Source of the DNA: Sedimentibacter sp. MB35-C1
GTDB taxonomy: Bacteria; Bacillota; Clostridia; Tissierellales; Sedimentibacteraceae
Reading direction: 5' to 3'
DNA length: 64,000 nucleotides
Assembly: GCF_030913635.1 (NCBI RefSeq)
Contig: NZ_CP133188.1
Location: 2,046,001-2,110,000, forward strand
Numbering within the stretch: position 1 is the first letter of the stretch; each line of letters opens with the position of its first letter. Below the pieces are notes generated by a model. The model did no database searches. It saw only the letters and a list, made by a program, of their open reading frames with translations, and was not told where the DNA came from. The position numbers were made by a program, and so were the translations under genes. Positions 44,012-52,326 of the stretch are shown piece by piece.

Positions 44012-44494
44012 ATGGATGTTAAGAGAGTTAAGAATGTTATTAAAAAGGTTGTTTTTATTATAGGTATATGTTTGCTATTAAACAGTCTAAGTAAAGATGT
44101 TGTTTATAATGAATATATTGATGAGTCCGCAGAAACTCTGACTTCTGAGTTAGACAATATATATTATTCATGGTTTTATAATATAATGGAGGTTAGCAAG
44201 AATGAAGCTGTTGTTCGATATTGCATGATGGGTGGTAATGTCCGATTGGGAACGCTGTCTGTTATTAATAATACAACATTGAACATTCAAGCAGAAAAAA
44301 GAAATGGAGATATTAAGCTTCTATTAATTGATGATGCCTCAGAAGAAGTTGTTTTTTTTGATAACATTATTAATAATTATAATGATTTTTCGTTAGAAAA
44401 AGGAGTATATCAAGTTTATTTAGTTGGCAGCTGGTTCTCTGGAAAGTTTAGTATGACTTTTTCTGATGCATTATTTGAAGATTACAATTCTTAA
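44012..44494 (+). CDS. Small membrane-anchored protein of unknown function
   Basis: A 160-residue protein with one N-terminal hydrophobic segment (about residues 12-26, VVFIIGICLLLNSL) and a soluble outer domain rich in beta pattern (TTLNIQAEKRNGDIKLLLIDD, VYQVYLVGSWFSGKFSMTF). It resembles small secreted sandwich-like domains of Firmicutes but I cannot name it. AGAGGA precedes the ATG. Confidence 0.65.
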   Translation: MDVKRVKNVIKKVVFIIGICLLLNSLSKDVVYNEYIDESAETLTSELDNIYYSWFYNIMEVSKNEAVVRYCMMGGNVRLGTLSVINNTTLNIQAEKRNGDIKLLLIDDASEEVVFFDNIINNYNDFSLEKGVYQVYLVGSWFSGKFSMTFSDALFEDYNS

Positions 44495-44719
44495 ATTTCT
44501 ATAATATTAAGTGTAGCGTAGATTTAACAGTAAATTGATAGCTTTTTTAAGCTATATAAGCTCACAATATATTAAGCACTTATCAAAAAGAAGGTGAATA
44601 AAAAGTTCTCCTTCTTTTTATTATTGACAATAAAGTAACAGTTTTATCAACAAATGCTTTTAAATTGCTGGATGTATTGCTATCCTGCAAAATTAATTAA
44701 TTTGTCTCTAGATTTAACA
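44495..44719. other. Intergenic stretch before the FMN-binding lipoprotein
   Basis: A hairpin-forming AAGAAGG/CCTTCTT pair with T run near 44589-44620 probably terminates the upstream gene. Nothing else is seen. Confidence 0.45.
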
Positions 44720-44750
44720 TTGACCTTTGTGCAGCACAAAGTGTTATGAT
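44720..44750 (+). promoter_or_regulatory. MerR-type promoter with palindrome in a 19-bp spacer
   Basis: TTGACC at 44720-44725 and TATGAT at 44745-44750 are 19 bp apart. The perfect palindrome CTTTGTGCAGCACAAAG (44725-44741) fills the spacer. Over-long spacers with a central palindrome are the hallmark of MerR-activated promoters, and a MerR gene closes this operon. Confidence 0.75.
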
Positions 44751-44813
44751 AAAAAAAAGATACAATTATTGACTTAAATTGTAGACTATAGTATTATAAT
44801 TAGGAGAGAAAAG

Positions 44814-45716
44814 ATGAAAAAAATTATTAAAAATTTAACAATCGTTACAGTGTTAGCATTAATGCTTACTGCTTGCGCAGCACCAGCAGAAGAAACACAG
44901 GAGACACAAAAACCAGTTGAAGAAGCAAAGTATACAGCAGGAGTATATACAGGTGGAGGTAAAGGGTTTGAGGGAAGTATGACTGCAGAAGTTACACTTT
45001 CTGAAACAAAAATAGAAGATATAAAAGTTACTTCAAACGAAACACCAGATATTGGCGGCAAAGCAATGCCTCAAATAATTGATAAAATTTTGGAAACACA
45101 AAGACTTGATGTAGATACAATTTCGGGAGCAACAAAATCATCTGAGGGACTTTTAACAGCAGTTACAAAAGCTCTTCAAGAAGCTGATGTAGATGTAGAA
45201 GCATTAGGCGGTACTTTTATAGAGGAAGAAGCTGTTCTTCCTGCATCTGAACGTTTAAAAGAAATTACCAAAGAAGGTGCAGAAGAAGGAGTTAGAAAAT
45301 TTGAATTCGAAGCTGACGGATCAACATGTACTACAAGCTTTGTAATTGGAACTAATGGTACTAAAGTTACTAATGTTGAATTTTTAGGCGATCCATGTGT
45401 TGGAAATACAACAGGTATAATACATTTGATAGACGGAATGGAAATGACTGATGTTATAGAAGATTTTGAAGGTATTAAGTGTCCAGGAGCTAACGATGTT
45501 TCATCATGTCCAGATCAGCTTGCAAAAGGTCTTAAAGAAATTTTAAATCTTTATGCAATTGAAAGCGGAGACAATTCAAAAGATACAGATGAAATGTTAA
45601 ATGCCGATAATGGTGATAATGATGACAATGTTGACGGAGAAGAAGATTCAAAGAAATTTAGTGGTTGCGGAGGCAACTGTCTTGCATGTGGAGGAGCATG
45701 CTTCCCAAGATCATAA
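44814..45716 (+). CDS. FMN-binding lipoprotein fused to a TSCPD domain and a cysteine tail
   Basis: A 300-residue lipoprotein (lipobox at Cys21). Residues 38-125 are an FMN_bind domain with the attachment motif SGATKS at 104-109. Residues 160-250 are a TSCPD domain (FVIGTNGTKVTNVEFLGDP, EGIKCPGANDVSSCPDQLAKGL), a fold otherwise found in class II ribonucleotide reductases and in small stand-alone proteins. After an Asp-rich linker the end carries CX3CX2CX3C at Cys285, 289, 292 and 296. The mix suggests an exported redox protein. Its partner is unknown. A MerR regulator follows after 27 bp. Confidence 0.88.
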   Translation: MKKIIKNLTIVTVLALMLTACAAPAEETQETQKPVEEAKYTAGVYTGGGKGFEGSMTAEVTLSETKIEDIKVTSNETPDIGGKAMPQIIDKILETQRLDVDTISGATKSSEGLLTAVTKALQEADVDVEALGGTFIEEEAVLPASERLKEITKEGAEEGVRKFEFEADGSTCTTSFVIGTNGTKVTNVEFLGDPCVGNTTGIIHLIDGMEMTDVIEDFEGIKCPGANDVSSCPDQLAKGLKEILNLYAIESGDNSKDTDEMLNADNGDNDDNVDGEEDSKKFSGCGGNCLACGGACFPRS

Positions 45717-45743
45717 TAAAAATTAACATAAGAAGGTAATTAT

Positions 45744-46601
45744 ATGAATGTTTGTAAAGATGGTTTATTAAGTGTTTCAAAGTTTGCAGAAATTTGCAAC
45801 ATAACAGCTGAAACATTAAGATATTATGATAGGGAGGGATTGCTTACTCCGGATTATATAGACCCGCAAACATTATATAGATACTATTCGGTTGAAAGAT
45901 ACAGATGTGTAAAGGTTATTTGTGAGCTTAGAAAACAAAATTTTTCAATTTCGCAGATTAAAGATTTGTTTGATAACGCGGACAGGGATTTTGCGAAGGA
46001 CATCCTTGAGAAAAATTTAAAAACAATAGATATACAGATTCAGCAGCTTCAGAACAAAAAAGAAAATTTGGAACTGAAGATTAGATATCTAAACGGTGAA
46101 AACTTATTGGATAGATGTAATATTATCGAGGAAAAATTATTTGATGATCGATATTCCTTAGTTAAAGAAACAAACAGGGAAATAACAAATTACAACGATT
46201 TTTTCTATACAATGTCTGCTGTTGAAAAAAATCTGAGCCAAAACGAAGATTTTTTTATACAAATTTTTTCCAATACTTGTTATATGGCTTTAGTTAGGGA
46301 AAACCCTGAATGGAGTTCTTACAAGGATTCGCCTGTAAGTATTGCAATTCAATTAAACAATAAGTGTGATATAGTTCCTGAGGGCTTCTATTTGCATAAG
46401 AGTAAGTCGGGAAAATATGTGTGCATGATTAGTAAATGCAGAATTTTTGATCGAAAAAATCAAATTGAAAAAATGTTGAATTATATAGCAGATAAGGGAT
46501 ATAAAATCAGCGGTGATATAAGAGTAATATTCTTGGCAGGGCAGGTTCTTATAAGTCCTTGTATTAATATGTATTGTGAGTTCCAAATACCAGTAGAATA
46601 A
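45744..46601 (+). CDS. MerR family transcriptional regulator
   Basis: A 285-residue activator. The winged-helix DNA-binding domain at about residues 9-80 (LLSVSKFAEICNITAETLRYYDREGLLTP, LYRYYSVERYRCVKVICELR) is followed by the dimerising coiled coil (about 85-125, KTIDIQIQQLQNKKENLELKIRYL). The C-terminal 150 residues resemble a GyrI-like or BmrR-like effector-binding domain. It is co-transcribed with the FMN-binding lipoprotein, whose promoter has MerR-type geometry, so autoregulation is likely. Confidence 0.93.
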   Translation: MNVCKDGLLSVSKFAEICNITAETLRYYDREGLLTPDYIDPQTLYRYYSVERYRCVKVICELRKQNFSISQIKDLFDNADRDFAKDILEKNLKTIDIQIQQLQNKKENLELKIRYLNGENLLDRCNIIEEKLFDDRYSLVKETNREITNYNDFFYTMSAVEKNLSQNEDFFIQIFSNTCYMALVRENPEWSSYKDSPVSIAIQLNNKCDIVPEGFYLHKSKSGKYVCMISKCRIFDRKNQIEKMLNYIADKGYKISGDIRVIFLAGQVLISPCINMYCEFQIPVE

Positions 46602-46651
46602 CAGAAGAAAGCCTGAATAACCTTTGTATAGATAAAGGTTGCAAGATGTAT

Positions 46652-46690
46652 AAAAGTCGTAAGATTAAAATGAGATCTTACGACTTTTTA
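46652..46690 (+). terminator. Terminator after the MerR gene
   Basis: AAAAGTCGTAAGAT at 46652-46665 pairs perfectly with ATCTTACGACTTTT at 46675-46688, followed by T. Confidence 0.9.
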
Positions 46691-46802
46691 TGTTTGAAAA
46701 TTGTATAAACAGTTGTATTGTGGTAAAATATAAGCAAGAAAATTTGTGCTGTGCTTGTATGCGATGTATCTTATTTCAGAAGTTCATCTATTTGCAATGT
46801 TA

Positions 46803-46830
46803 TTGACACGAATTTTTTTGCTGATATAAT
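46803..46830 (+). promoter_or_regulatory. Promoter of the GntR regulator
   Basis: TTGACA at 46803-46808 and TATAAT at 46825-46830, 16 bp apart. It lacks the GGTAATACC box found at the two downstream promoters. Confidence 0.65.
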
Positions 46831-46862
46831 AATTAATATATTCTTTACGAAAGGGGAAAAAT

Positions 46863-47552
46863 ATGGGATCAACACAACAATCACTTTCCAGAAACGTTGC
46901 AGAGCATCTTCGCAATATGATTTTAGTTGAAAAAAAATATGAACCTAGCGAAAAACTTCCAAATGAAAGAGCTCTGGCAGAACAAATGGGGGTAAGCCGC
47001 CCATGCATAAGAGAAGCTATAAAATATTTAGTTGCAAGTGGTGTTCTAACTATCAGAAGAGGTGTTGGGACATTTGTAAGTGAAAACCCAGACGTTATTC
47101 CGGATCCATTCGGTTTTAATACGGTTGGAAATCAAAAAAAATTATTATCTGATTGGTACAATGTCCGAATGATTCTCGAAGGAGAGGCTATGAAAATGGT
47201 TGTTGAAAATGCTACTGATCAAGAAATTGATAACATAAGGTATTTGGCGGAAGAAGAAAAGAAATTAATTATAGAAGATAACAAGGCTTTTGTTGAGGCT
47301 GATCAAAAATTTCATAAAGCGCTGGCGGATGCTACACATAATGATATAATGAAAAAAATACTACCATCTTTACATGAATGGATGTATTTTGGTATCATAT
47401 CAAACAATTATGAAATGCTTGGACCAGATTTGAAAACTAATGCATTTGAAAACCATGATAATATTCTGAAATTTATAATGGCACGTGATGGTGAAGGTGC
47501 TAAACTAGCAATGCGGTATCATATGATTAAAGGATTGAAAGATTTAATATAA
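46863..47552 (+). CDS. FadR-type GntR regulator of the TRAP/PanB module
   Basis: A 229-residue regulator. The GntR winged helix is at about residues 5-75 (LRNMILVEKKYEPSEKLPNERALAEQMGVSRPCIREAIKYLVASGVLTIRRGVGTFV seen as separate motifs PNERALAEQMGVSR and REAIKYLVASGVL). The FCD ligand domain follows, with the metal-binding histidines in FHKALADATHN and the region near the C-terminus. Regulators of this class answer to carboxylates. GAAAGGGG precedes the ATG. Two promoters downstream carry the matching GGTAATACC site at the start point, so it is probably their repressor. Confidence 0.93.
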   Translation: MGSTQQSLSRNVAEHLRNMILVEKKYEPSEKLPNERALAEQMGVSRPCIREAIKYLVASGVLTIRRGVGTFVSENPDVIPDPFGFNTVGNQKKLLSDWYNVRMILEGEAMKMVVENATDQEIDNIRYLAEEEKKLIIEDNKAFVEADQKFHKALADATHNDIMKKILPSLHEWMYFGIISNNYEMLGPDLKTNAFENHDNILKFIMARDGEGAKLAMRYHMIKGLKDLI

Positions 47553-47566
47553 AAGATTAGAAAAAT

Positions 47567-47602
47567 AAAAATCTGCTAACATGTTGTCAGCAGATTTTTT
47601 GA
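47567..47602 (+). terminator. Terminator after the GntR gene
   Basis: AAAAATCTGCT at 47567-47577 pairs with AGCAGATTTTT at 47589-47599, then T. Confidence 0.88.
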
Positions 47603-47658
47603 CGCTTAAATAATTATTTGTAAAATATATAATTTAGATATTATGAAAATACAGAGTA

Positions 47659-47668
47659 GTAATACCAC
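47659..47668 (+). promoter_or_regulatory. Upstream copy of the GTAATACCAC box (unit A)
   Basis: GTAATACCAC is an exact copy of the core operator sequence found 141 bp downstream. It may be an auxiliary operator. Confidence 0.4.
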
Positions 47669-47759
47669 CTCTTTAAGATGTTAGATTAAAAGTTTGATAA
47701 TAAAATATCAAAATCGTTGATAAATGAACAAATAATAATTATAATTTTTGTATTTAATA

Positions 47760-47788
47760 TTGACAATTAATAATGCATTGTGTATAAT
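47760..47788 (+). promoter_or_regulatory. Promoter of the TRAP/PanE unit (unit A)
   Basis: TTGACA at 47760-47765 and TATAAT at 47783-47788 with a 17-bp spacer, a consensus sigma-A promoter. Leader length to dctP is about 365 nt. Confidence 0.85.
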
Positions 47789-47798
47789 ACCTTCAAGA

Positions 47799-47807
47799 GG
47801 TAATACC
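47799..47807 (+). promoter_or_regulatory. FadR-type operator GGTAATACC at the start point (unit A)
   Basis: The palindrome GGTAATACC begins 11 bp after the -10 box. GT-A-N-T-AC fits the FadR-subfamily operator consensus. The same site stands at the same distance in unit B. Binding here would block transcription. Confidence 0.7.
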
Positions 47808-48160
47808 ACGAATTTGTTAATTATATAAGCTATGTGTAGTGCGAGAGTTTATGTCTTGAATATTAACGAGGAAAACGATTATGTTTTTGCTACTAATTTT
47901 AAACTATAAAGATAGAATTATAATTAGAAAAATAAGTAAAGTAATTTTTGTTTAATAATAGGATTTGGAGTGCGCTAGTTGTAATTCGTTAAATAGTAAT
48001 AAAATGTTTTTTATGTTTTGACAATAATTTGGGTGCTGTATTTGTCGGTGGAAGGAATAAGAATCAGCAAATATGATGGACATGCTTGTTATATGAATGT
48101 TCAGGGCCTGATGTTGTGGAAAACGTATTATAAATATATATATTAGGAGGAAGTAATAAA
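47808..48160. other. Long leader of the TRAP transporter unit
   Basis: About 350 nt of untranslated leader with a cre-like site, GGAAAACGATTA at 47870-47881. The same 12-mer lies in the leader of unit B. No riboswitch class is recognisable and I see no real gene. Confidence 0.5.
47870..47881 (+). promoter_or_regulatory. cre-like box (unit A leader)
   Basis: GGAAAACGATTA shares GAAAACGATT with the catabolite-response consensus TGWNANCGNTNWCA. The identical 12-mer recurs at 52279-52290, which argues for function. Confidence 0.35.
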
Positions 48161-49180
48161 ATGAAAAAGGTTATATCAATATTATTAGTGTTGTCTCTTG
48201 TGTTTTCACTTTCTGCATGTAGCGGAGGAGACAAAGATAGTTCTTCATCCGAACCGGCGGCTTCGTCTCCGTCTGATGAGAAAATAGTAATAAGGGTTGG
48301 AACTGCAACAGAACTTGATAGCCATTATGCATTGGGAGCTCAAGAGTTTGAAAAAAAAGTAGAAGAATATACTGATGGCAAAGTAGATGTTCAGATATTC
48401 CCTAGCGGTCAATTGGGGAATGAAAGAGATATGATAGAAGGTTTAAGTTTGGGAACGTTGGAAATGGTAGTTAGTTCAACTGGACCTCTCCCTAATTTTT
48501 CAAAAGATTTTCAGGTTTTTGACCTTCCGTTTTTAATTACAGACAGAGAAAAGGCATATGAGGTAATGGACGGAGAAATAGGGCAACAAATTTTAGCTAC
48601 TCTTGAGCCTCTAGGAATTAAGGCGTTGGGATTTTGGGAAAATGGATTTAGAAATGTCTCAAATAATAAACAAGAAATAGTTACGCCGGATGACATTGCA
48701 GGAAAGAAAATAAGAACTATGGAAAATCCAATACACATATCAACATTTCAACAGCTAGAAGCGATACCAACACCGATGGCTTGGTCTGAAGTTTTTACAG
48801 CCTTGCAGCAAGGTACTATAGATGGTCAAGAAAATCCTCTTGTTGTATTTAACTCGAACAAGCTGTATGAAGCTCAAAAATATCTGTCTTTGACTGGACA
48901 TGTATACTCTCCGGCGGTAATGCTTATAAGCCAATCTGCTTTTGATAGTTATCCTAAAGAAGTGCAGGATGCTATTGTAAAAGCTGAAAAAGAAGCAAGA
49001 ACTTGGGAAAGAGAGTATTGTATAAAAATGGACAATGAGCTAGTAGATACAATAAAATCATATGGTGTTACAGTAACTGAGGTTGATAAATCTTTATGGC
49101 AGGAAGCATGCCAACCGGTGTATGATCAATATGCTGATGAAATCAATCAAGATTATGTAAATGCTTTAAAAGGCAATTAA
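48161..49180 (+). CDS. dctP: TRAP transporter substrate-binding protein DctP
   Basis: Extracytoplasmic solute receptor for a tripartite TRAP carboxylate transporter. The 339 residues are the usual length. It is a lipoprotein (lipobox at Cys20). The DctP fold is clear: GTATELDSHYALGAQEFEKKVEEYTDGKVDVQIFPSGQLGNERDMIEGL is present as motifs, and the conserved carboxylate-binding arginine region is GKKIRTMENPIH. The middle has PTPMAWSEVFTALQQGTIDGQENPL. The ligand is not evident from sequence; pathway genes suggest pantoate or a similar hydroxy acid. It starts unit A. Confidence 0.95.
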   Translation: MKKVISILLVLSLVFSLSACSGGDKDSSSSEPAASSPSDEKIVIRVGTATELDSHYALGAQEFEKKVEEYTDGKVDVQIFPSGQLGNERDMIEGLSLGTLEMVVSSTGPLPNFSKDFQVFDLPFLITDREKAYEVMDGEIGQQILATLEPLGIKALGFWENGFRNVSNNKQEIVTPDDIAGKKIRTMENPIHISTFQQLEAIPTPMAWSEVFTALQQGTIDGQENPLVVFNSNKLYEAQKYLSLTGHVYSPAVMLISQSAFDSYPKEVQDAIVKAEKEARTWEREYCIKMDNELVDTIKSYGVTVTEVDKSLWQEACQPVYDQYADEINQDYVNALKGN

Positions 49181-49261
49181 ATAGAGAAAAATGGGGGGGA
49201 TGGAGAACATAAGTACTCCATCCTTTACCATGAATGATGCAAGGTGTTTAATGGAGGTACA

Positions 49262-49750
49262 ATGAAAAAAATATTAAAATTTCTAGATAATTTTGAGGAG
49301 AATGCTATAACTGTACTGCTCCCGTGTATGGTTATCATAATTTTTGTAGCAACATTTTTTAGATTTACTAAAATAATGATTATTCCTTGGTCTGAAGAAG
49401 CGGCTAGATATATGATGATTTGGATTGTATTTCTAGGAATTGGTGTTGGTGCTAAGAATAACGCACATTTTACAGTTGACAATTTTGTTAATGCATTACC
49501 TGAATCAACTAAGAAATATACATTTATGCTAAGAACTTTAATTATCTTAGGGTTTTGCGGATTTATGACATATGTTTCTGTCGGGCTTGTATCTAAGCTG
49601 TTTAAAATGGGACAAGTTACGCCTGCTATGCAGCTGCCTACATGGATAGTATATTCAGCTATGCCTGTTGGGCTAACTCTTATGCTCGTGCGTACTTTGC
49701 AGTATGCAATAAGAAAATTTGTAGATGAAAATGCACAGGAGGTGGAATAA
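49262..49750 (+). CDS. dctQ: TRAP transporter small membrane subunit DctQ
   Basis: A 162-residue protein with four hydrophobic segments, the small membrane subunit that joins the receptor to DctM. Family marks include the tryptophan and glutamate in IIPWSEEAARYMMIWIVFLGIGVG and HFTVDNFVNALP. I set ATG 49262, 7 bp after GGAGG. It precedes dctM with no gap (stop TAA then ATG), so the two are coupled. Confidence 0.93.
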   Translation: MKKILKFLDNFEENAITVLLPCMVIIIFVATFFRFTKIMIIPWSEEAARYMMIWIVFLGIGVGAKNNAHFTVDNFVNALPESTKKYTFMLRTLIILGFCGFMTYVSVGLVSKLFKMGQVTPAMQLPTWIVYSAMPVGLTLMLVRTLQYAIRKFVDENAQEVE

Positions 49751-51037
49751 ATGGCCATTACTTTATTCGGTACTTTGGGACTTATGCTGCTGCTAAATGT
49801 TCCTATTTCCATTTCTTTGGGGATAGCAGCTATTATAGCTCTTACAACTGGAACGATGAATACAAACATAGTAATAATAGCACAAAGGTTGTTCACATCT
49901 CTCGATAGCTTTCCATTAATGGCTGTGCCTTTTTTTATCCTTTCAGGAGATTTGATGGAAAAAGGAGGAATATCCAAAAGGCTAATTGAATTTGCAAGAG
50001 TTTTGCTCGGGAGGCTCCCGTCTAGTTTGTCTATTATTACAACTATAGCTTCCGCATTTTTTGGTGCAATATCCGGATCAAATGCGGCAACAGTAGCGGC
50101 AATAGGAGGAATCATGATTCCAAATATGGAAAAAGCCGGTTATCCTAAGGACAGAGCTGCAGCTGTAGCGGCTTCATCTGGAACTTTAGGGGTTGTCATT
50201 CCGCCTAGCATATCAATGGTTACATATGCTATTATCGCAAATGTTTCAATTGGAACTATGTTTATGGCTGGATTTGTTCCTGGACTTATGTTAGCATCTG
50301 TAATTATTCTCGTAGCAATTATTACTTGCGGAAAATATGAAATAAAGCAAAATGAAAATTTGACTGTAGATAAATTTTTAAGATCATTTATAGATGCCAT
50401 ATGGGCATTACTAATGCCAATAATAATTCTTGGCGGAATATACGGAGGTATTTTTACTCCTACTGAAGCTTCTGCTGTAGCTGTTGTATATTCGTTTATT
50501 GTGGCGATGTTTGTTTATAAGGAACTTAAGTGGAGAGATTTACCAGCAATATTATCCAAATCTGCTTCATCAACTGCTGCTATATTGTTTGTTGTATGTT
50601 TATCAGCGCCATTTTCTTGGCTTATGACCAGTGCTAATATTCCTACTACAATTGCAGGGGCAGTTTTAAATGCTTTTAGCAGTAAATATATAATATTATT
50701 TTTAGTTAACTTTGTTTTACTTTTCCTTGGATGTTTCTTAGAAACCCAATCAATAATACTATTGATTACGCCAATGCTTTTGCCGTTGGTTACAGGGCTT
50801 GGAGTGCATCCGGTTGCGCTTGGTATAATCATGGTAATTAATACGTCAATAGGGATGATAACACCTCCTATGGCTGTTAATTTATTTGTTGCTAGCGGGA
50901 TTGCAAAAATATCCATAGGAGATATCAGCAAAAGGATAATGCCTTTCTTGCTGTCAGAAATAGCTGTATTGTTATTAATTACTTATTTCCCTGATATAAT
51001 AACATGGCTTCCAAAGATTACGGGGCTTATGAACTAA
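49751..51037 (+). CDS. dctM: TRAP transporter large permease DctM
   Basis: A 428-residue permease of the ion transporter superfamily with about 12 hydrophobic segments, coupling carboxylate uptake to sodium or protons. Signatures are FPLMAVPFFILSGDLMEKGGIS, the SAFFGAISGSNAATVAAIGGIMIPNM loop, GTLGVVIPPSISMVTYAI and TPPMAVNLFVASGIA. It begins immediately after dctQ and precedes the PanE-like gene by 30 bp. Confidence 0.96.
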   Translation: MAITLFGTLGLMLLLNVPISISLGIAAIIALTTGTMNTNIVIIAQRLFTSLDSFPLMAVPFFILSGDLMEKGGISKRLIEFARVLLGRLPSSLSIITTIASAFFGAISGSNAATVAAIGGIMIPNMEKAGYPKDRAAAVAASSGTLGVVIPPSISMVTYAIIANVSIGTMFMAGFVPGLMLASVIILVAIITCGKYEIKQNENLTVDKFLRSFIDAIWALLMPIIILGGIYGGIFTPTEASAVAVVYSFIVAMFVYKELKWRDLPAILSKSASSTAAILFVVCLSAPFSWLMTSANIPTTIAGAVLNAFSSKYIILFLVNFVLLFLGCFLETQSIILLITPMLLPLVTGLGVHPVALGIIMVINTSIGMITPPMAVNLFVASGIAKISIGDISKRIMPFLLSEIAVLLLITYFPDIITWLPKITGLMN

Positions 51038-51067
51038 AGTAAAAAAATAATGGTAAGGAGATAAAAA

Positions 51068-51997
51068 ATGAAAGTTGCAATTATAGGCGCAGGTGCTATG
51101 GGGAGTATATATGGAGGATTTCTTGCGGAAGCAGGGAATGAAGTATATTTCCTAGATGTTTATAAGGAACATGTAGATAATATTAATCGAGATGGTCTAT
51201 GGATGGAAGGAACCAGCGGAGACAGATATATAAAAGGTATTAAGGCTACATCTGATCCAAATGAAGTTGGAGTAGTTGAGCTGGCTATAGTTTTTGTTAA
51301 GTCCACTATTACTGATATAGCAATAGCGCAAAACAAAGCTGTAATAGGAGAAGATACAATTGTTCTTACTTTGCAAAATGGGTTAGGTAATATTGAAAAA
51401 CTGGAAACTATTGTTAAGAAAGAACAAATAATAACGGGAACAACTTCTCATGGTGCTAATTTATTGGGGCCCGGAAGAGTAAAACATGCAGGTCATGGAG
51501 CTACTGTTATTGGAGAATTGGACGGTAAAGTTACAGAAAAAATAAAAGGCATTGCAAAAGTGCTTGAAGATGCAGGGCTGAAACCTGTAAAAGTATCTAC
51601 TAATGTTATGGGAATTATATGGGACAAGGTGCTTGTAAATGTTGGAATTAATGCTCTTACAGCTCTTACGGGATTAAAGAATGGACAGCTTCTTGAAAAT
51701 CCCGAAACAGAAAATATTTTAGGAGAGGCTGTAAAGGAAGCTGAAATGGTTGCAAAAGCTGCAGGAATAAATTTAGCTACTCCAAATCCGGCAGATCACT
51801 GTAAGGAAGTTGCAAGAGTTACAAAAGACAATATTTCGTCCATGCTTGCGGATGTAAACAACAAAAGAAAAACAGAAATAAGCAACATAAACGGAGCTAT
51901 TGTTAGAGAAGGGGAAAAATATAATATAGATACTCCTGTAAATAAGGTGCTTACTAATCTTGTTCTTATGAAAGAGAAAATGTATCAGATAAAGTAA
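51068..51997 (+). CDS. panE: Ketopantoate-reductase family dehydrogenase (PanE-like)
   Basis: NAD(P)-dependent interconversion of 2-hydroxy and 2-oxo acids; the classic reaction is ketopantoate to pantoate. The 309 residues match. GAGAMGSIYGG is at residues 7-17, LQNGLGNIE and the catalytic lysine in IWDKVLVNVGINALTAL follow, with the substrate-binding SSMLADVNNKRKTEISNINGA. Placement behind a TRAP importer and before PanB with one-carbon genes suggests it works as a pantoate dehydrogenase in a breakdown route. GGTAAGGAG precedes the ATG. Confidence 0.9.
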   Translation: MKVAIIGAGAMGSIYGGFLAEAGNEVYFLDVYKEHVDNINRDGLWMEGTSGDRYIKGIKATSDPNEVGVVELAIVFVKSTITDIAIAQNKAVIGEDTIVLTLQNGLGNIEKLETIVKKEQIITGTTSHGANLLGPGRVKHAGHGATVIGELDGKVTEKIKGIAKVLEDAGLKPVKVSTNVMGIIWDKVLVNVGINALTALTGLKNGQLLENPETENILGEAVKEAEMVAKAAGINLATPNPADHCKEVARVTKDNISSMLADVNNKRKTEISNINGAIVREGEKYNIDTPVNKVLTNLVLMKEKMYQIK

Positions 51998-52166
51998 ATG
52001 AGTTTTTGGGAGCTGGATAGGCTCCTCTTATTTTGCAAAATAAAAAGGAAGATGTATTACCACCAAGAAAGCATTTTGTATAATGAAATTTAGATATTGA
52101 CAATATAATATCAAACAAACCATTGATAAATAAGCAAAAAATAAAATATAAACAACTATATAACTG
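51998..52166. other. Regulatory stretch between unit A and unit B
   Basis: Holds an upstream half-match of the operator at 52054-52063 and AT-rich DNA that resembles the region before the unit A promoter, including the shared ATATCAAA and GTTGATAAAT/ATTGATAAAT stretches. It has no gene. Confidence 0.5.
52054..52063 (+). promoter_or_regulatory. Upstream operator-like box (unit B)
   Basis: GTATTACCAC differs by one base from the core GTAATACCAC located 153 bp downstream. Confidence 0.35.
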
Positions 52167-52195
52167 TTGACATTTTTATAAAGAGTATATATAAT
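52167..52195 (+). promoter_or_regulatory. Promoter of the PanB unit (unit B)
   Basis: TTGACA at 52167-52172 and TATAAT at 52190-52195 with a 17-bp spacer. Same geometry as unit A. Confidence 0.85.
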
Positions 52196-52205
52196 AATTG
52201 TCAGA

Positions 52206-52214
52206 GGTAATACC
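52206..52214 (+). promoter_or_regulatory. FadR-type operator GGTAATACC at the start point (unit B)
   Basis: The palindrome lies exactly as far from its -10 box as in unit A. AGAGGTAATACCACG is shared by both sites. Confidence 0.7.
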
Positions 52215-52278
52215 ACGTAAGAAAAACAAATTTTGCGTTTTCAAAATATTTTATGTAGAAAAGCAGTTTAACGGCAAA

Positions 52279-52290
52279 GGAAAACGATTA
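52279..52290 (+). promoter_or_regulatory. cre-like box (unit B leader)
   Basis: Identical 12-mer to 47870-47881, again preceded by TTAACG. Confidence 0.35.
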
Positions 52291-52326
52291 ATTTCGTTTA
52301 AATAAAATATAAAAGGAGATATTAAA

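Noticed and set aside
47653-52216. Repeated TACCAC boxes as a CRISPR-like or tandem repeat
   Set aside because: Only four copies at promoter positions with kilobase spacing. They are operators, not an array.
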